A stretch of 32,463 nucleotides of DNA from a virus. Below are positions 30,248 to 32,463 of the stretch, piece by piece; position 1 is the stretch's first letter, and each line of letters begins with the position of its first letter. The notes under the pieces were generated by a model that saw nothing but the letters and a program-made list of their open reading frames with translations, searched no databases and was not told the DNA's origin. The translations under genes and the position numbers were made by a program. The DNA lies in IMG/VR virus record IMGVR_UViG_3300030906_000047, positions 1 to 32,463 of that record. One strand, 5' to 3'.

Positions 30248-30402
30248 ATCTTGCCGACCAGCCTATAGGCATTCGAATCCCAATAATGAACGGCGTCAAA
30301 CCGCTCGAGCAGTCGAGGATGATTTTGGAGCGCCTCTAGAGGAATTAATTTCCCGAGCCGCGCGCGCTTTATCCAGCGTCGAGCGCTCGGCTGCTTTCTC
30401 AT
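30244..30402 (-). CDS. Small basic protein between terminase genes
   Basis: 52 residues, MRKQPSARRWIKRARLGKLI, then LEALQNHPRLLERFDAVHYW. It is not in a long frame and was found by reading the gap. ATG 30402 overlaps the upstream stop (ATGA) and its own stop overlaps the terminase start. The N-terminus is strongly basic, so it may bind DNA; no family recognised. Confidence 0.65.
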   Translation of the reverse strand: MRKQPSARRWIKRARLGKLIPLEALQNHPRLLERFDAVHYWDSNAYRLVGKI

Positions 30403-30623
30403 TCCACGACCTCGATTTTGACCCCGAGGATAATCAGGCCGTCGGGATGCGATTCTTCAAGGGCGGCGATTCCGGGGAAGGGGGGAGGGTTAATTTCGGC
30501 GACATCCGGCGAGCGCCAATACCATATCGTATTCCAAATGTTGCGGATTCCGGCCTCACTCATTCTGGCCGTGCGCCGCTCGACTTTCTCGCCGACCTTG
30601 CCGCTGAATTCGTCGACTCTCAT
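30399..30623 (-). CDS. Small hypothetical protein
   Basis: 74 residues. MRVDEFSGKVGEKVERRTAR, then IRNIWNTIWYWRSPDVAEIN and a C-terminal hydrophobic strand (GLIILGVKIEVVE). It is chained to both neighbours by 4-base ATGA overlaps, which supports it as a real gene. No function recognised. Confidence 0.6.
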   Translation of the reverse strand: MRVDEFSGKVGEKVERRTARMSEAGIRNIWNTIWYWRSPDVAEINPPPFPGIAALEESHPDGLIILGVKIEVVE

Positions 30624-31285
30624 TTCTGCGCATCCTTCGGTTTGTAGGGCTTCTCGACAATGTCGTCATACTGGACGACCTGATAGGGGCCTGTATCGCG
30701 CGCGCCTTCGTCCTGGGGAAGCGCGGGAGCCAGATTATGCGACAGGCGCTCGATATATTGAATGTTGCGGCCCGAGGAGGTCAAGGAATTCAGCGCGGCG
30801 GCGCGCGATGGCAACGAAACCGCGCGCATCATCATCGTGCGGCGGACGCTCGTCTTGTCCCGCGCCGTTTCGTCGTCGATCGCCTCTTGAATATCGCCGA
30901 TGTTGGCGGTCGCCATTTGAGCTTCGGCGAGGAGGGCCGTTGCGAGCGAGCGAAACCCGGCCCCCATGCTTCGATGGGCGCGGTGAATTGAAACCTGTTC
31001 GTCGGCCGCGGCGTCGAGGTCGGCATCTTTTGGCTCCCCTCGATTTTCTTTCTGGTGCGTTTTTTCTTTCTGGTGCGTTTGTGGTGCGTTTTGGACAACG
31101 AGCATTTTGGCGCGGGCGCGAGCGCGGACTTCGGCGCTCTTGTCCTGTGTCCATCCCTTCGAGGCGGCGCGCCGGCTGATTGTCGTATGGGGGATTTCGT
31201 AACGGCGAGCGATTTCGCGCACGGTTCCAAGGCCCATGCGAAAATCGCGCTCGATTGCTTCCCAATCTGCTTTTTTGGCTTTCAT
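30620..31285 (-). CDS. terS: Terminase small subunit candidate with HTH
   Basis: 221 residues from ATG 31285. The N-terminus DWEAIERDFRMGLGTVREIA then RYEIPHTTISRRAASKGW is a helix-turn-helix of the type used by small terminases to recognise the packaging site. A hexapeptide THQKEK/THQKEN tandem repeat at about 70-81 follows, then a helical region (IGDIQEAIDDETARDKTSVR). The gene lies two small genes upstream of the large terminase. The start overlaps the previous stop (ATGA). The function is inferred from HTH plus position. Confidence 0.72.
   Translation of the reverse strand: MKAKKADWEAIERDFRMGLGTVREIARRYEIPHTTISRRAASKGWTQDKSAEVRARARAKMLVVQNAPQTHQKEKTHQKENRGEPKDADLDAAADEQVSIHRAHRSMGAGFRSLATALLAEAQMATANIGDIQEAIDDETARDKTSVRRTMMMRAVSLPSRAAALNSLTSSGRNIQYIERLSHNLAPALPQDEGARDTGPYQVVQYDDIVEKPYKPKDAQK
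31048..31083 (-). repeat. 18-base tandem repeat in the small-terminase candidate
   Basis: A unit beginning CTTTCTGGTGCGTTT (plus strand) at 31048 repeats at 31066, and a shorter GGTGCGTTTT remnant follows. It encodes the hexapeptide THQKEK in tandem, in frame, in the linker after the HTH. Confidence 0.75.
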
Positions 31286-32007
31286 CGGTAGACGCGCGCG
31301 ATGTGCCGACTCAGCGGCAGGGGGATTTTGGCAATCATGGCGCTGGCCATCTTGCGGCCTTTCGATTTTGAGCCGTGTCGACGGCAAGTCGATTTCGGGT
31401 CGCTAAACCAATCGCCGCCGATCTTTCTGCCGTCGTCATCGCTGTGATGAAGGACGGAGGCCGTCTGGAAACTCTTACCGCTGCCGTCGAAACGGAAGCC
31501 CGGCACTTTTGTTGCGCTCATCACAACAGGCATAAGAGCTGGGATATCGCCCCAAAGATAAAACGATCCGTGTTTCCATTTCGCCCGGCCGACCCAGGGC
31601 TCGGCGCCGCGCACGTTCTCGACCACCATCGGGATATGACGCCCGGCCGCTTCGCAAGCCTCGCGCTGGATGCGAAAGCAGGCATTGAACAAACGATTGA
31701 GACGTTCAAGCGCGGCGCCGGTATGGTCCGCGCGAATAGCTGCGGCTTTCGCTTTGGCGAGCTTCCAAGGCATTGCCATGTAGGAATATTCTTGGCATGG
31801 GGGCGAAGCAACGATGAGTGCCGCATCCTTGAATTGAGAGCCGTGAATCGTCAAAATATCCTGCACGATCAATTGTGCGGGGTAGCGGTGCTCGCCGTAA
31901 ATATGGTTTTCAATATCGAAACCGAAAACATCATATTTTTCAGCAAGCAGCCCCTCCGTCCAGCCTCCCAGCCCGCAGCACAAATCTATCGCGATCGGCT
32001 TAGACAT
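31282..32007 (-). CDS. DNA (cytosine-5) methyltransferase, Dcm-like
   Basis: 241 residues from ATG 32007. Motif I DLCCGLGGWTEGL (8-20) binds AdoMet, motif IV SPPCQEYS has catalytic Cys71, motif VI ENVRG (130-134) and a final IAKIPLPLSRHIARV motif X-like segment close the fold. The target region is short, so this is a compact orphan enzyme with no restriction partner seen. It could protect phage DNA from host nucleases or mark the packaging region. The stop overlaps the small-terminase candidate (ATGA), linking it to packaging genes. An upstream in-frame extension to 32124 is low-complexity and rejected. Confidence 0.85.
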   Translation of the reverse strand: MSKPIAIDLCCGLGGWTEGLLAEKYDVFGFDIENHIYGEHRYPAQLIVQDILTIHGSQFKDAALIVASPPCQEYSYMAMPWKLAKAKAAAIRADHTGAALERLNRLFNACFRIQREACEAAGRHIPMVVENVRGAEPWVGRAKWKHGSFYLWGDIPALMPVVMSATKVPGFRFDGSGKSFQTASVLHHSDDDGRKIGGDWFSDPKSTCRRHGSKSKGRKMASAMIAKIPLPLSRHIARVYR

Positions 32008-32344
32008 GGTCCCGCGTCCCGTCGTTGTAATCGGGAGGGCGGGGCCCTGAGACGAGATCGGGGGCGAAGGGCCATGCGGGAGGGTCGCCGGCGCGCGCGG
32101 CCCGAGTGGCTTCCTCTTGGGCAATCTCCAATTCCCAATATCGGGGGGAGAGCGGGCGCCAGCCGTCGAAGGGCAAGCGACGCGGTGAAAACCGGATGCG
32201 CAGCCGATGGACGGCGTCGCAATAGCGATCGGTCAAACGGCAAAGCCAATCGCCCGATAGATTTTCGGACGCCCAAAAATAATGACGCTCAAGCGCGCGG
32301 TAAATCAGACGATTCGCTCGGGGGCGCAAATCATGGAAAAGCAT
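32000..32344 (-). CDS. Small hypothetical protein
   Basis: 114 residues. MLFHDLRPRANRLIYRALER, then HYFWASENLSGDWLCRLTDR, strongly basic and helical, ending in a Pro-rich tail. AGAGGA lies 7 bases before ATG 32344. It overlaps the methyltransferase start by 8 bases. No family recognised. Confidence 0.6.
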   Translation of the reverse strand: MLFHDLRPRANRLIYRALERHYFWASENLSGDWLCRLTDRYCDAVHRLRIRFSPRRLPFDGWRPLSPRYWELEIAQEEATRAARAGDPPAWPFAPDLVSGPRPPDYNDGTRDHV

Positions 32345-32376
32345 TTGATATTCCTCTCAGAAAAACGAATTTCAAG

Positions 32377-32463
32377 CTAGTGCTGGGTGGCGTTTTCCGC
32401 AGCTTTCTTGCGGTGCGCAGAGAGCCCTTGTTCGACCAGGCGCGTAATGTCGAGCATGGTCGC
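32377..32463 (-). CDS. Partial CDS running off the right edge
   Basis: Reading leftward from the edge, a frame gives ATMLDITRLVEQGLSAHRKK and AAENATQH, ending TAG 32377-32379. The frame is open to the window end, so the start may lie outside; ATG 32457 is the only start inside. No function can be given. Confidence 0.45.
   Translation of the reverse strand, partial: ATMLDITRLVEQGLSAHRKKAAENATQH

Noticed and set aside
1-32463. Search for CRISPR arrays, insertion sequences, integrase and attachment repeats
   Set aside because: No regular direct-repeat array, transposase, integrase motif or long terminal repeats seen by eye across the window.

Overview
The window looks like part of a tailed-phage genome or prophage with a podovirus-type virion, most likely from an alphaproteobacterial host. 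The host call is an inference. It rests on the high G+C appearance, the alphaproteobacterial look of several small proteins (a DUF3309-like peptide, a GH108 endolysin) and the style of the virion genes. No integrase, repressor, replication gene or attachment site is visible, so I cannot say whether the phage is temperate or integrated.

Layout. A short plus-strand block (about 31-3725) holds DNA-recombination genes: a RecT/Bet-type annealing protein, a small Cys-containing protein, NinB, an HNH protein, a radical SAM protein and a modular protein with a Cys/Pro motif. The rest (3497-32463) is one long minus-strand block, tightly packed with many 1-4 base start/stop overlaps, read from right to left. 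Its order is: a partial gene, a small hypothetical gene, a Dcm-type C5 methyltransferase, a small-terminase candidate, two small genes, the large terminase and four small genes. Then come a portal split into two reading frames, a 22-residue gene, two proteins with signal peptides, a small gene, scaffold, major capsid, a decoration-like protein, two conserved hypotheticals, a head-tail adaptor and a beta-rich nozzle protein. A plus-strand tRNA-like element follows, then a GNAT protein, three ejection or internal virion proteins, a tail fibre, and a lysis/envelope block. That last block has a GH108 endolysin with a hydrophobic tail, a holin candidate, a frameshifted DUF3309 gene, a tiny lipoprotein, a membrane coiled-coil protein and an SGNH hydrolase.

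How the genes work together. The plus-strand genes would recombine and process phage DNA. The minus-strand genes package it (terminases, portal), build the head (scaffold, capsid, decoration), attach the short tail (adaptor, nozzle, ejection proteins, fibre) and lyse the cell. Two intrinsic-terminator-like hairpins, one after the major capsid gene and one two genes further on, probably grade expression within the late block.

Most notable: an in-frame amber codon splitting a large secreted or virion-associated protein; a tRNA-like element with an oversized anticodon region; a radical SAM enzyme among the recombination genes; a one-base frameshift in the DUF3309 gene; a 229-base antisense overlap where the two blocks converge; and a small beta-module shared by three structural proteins.
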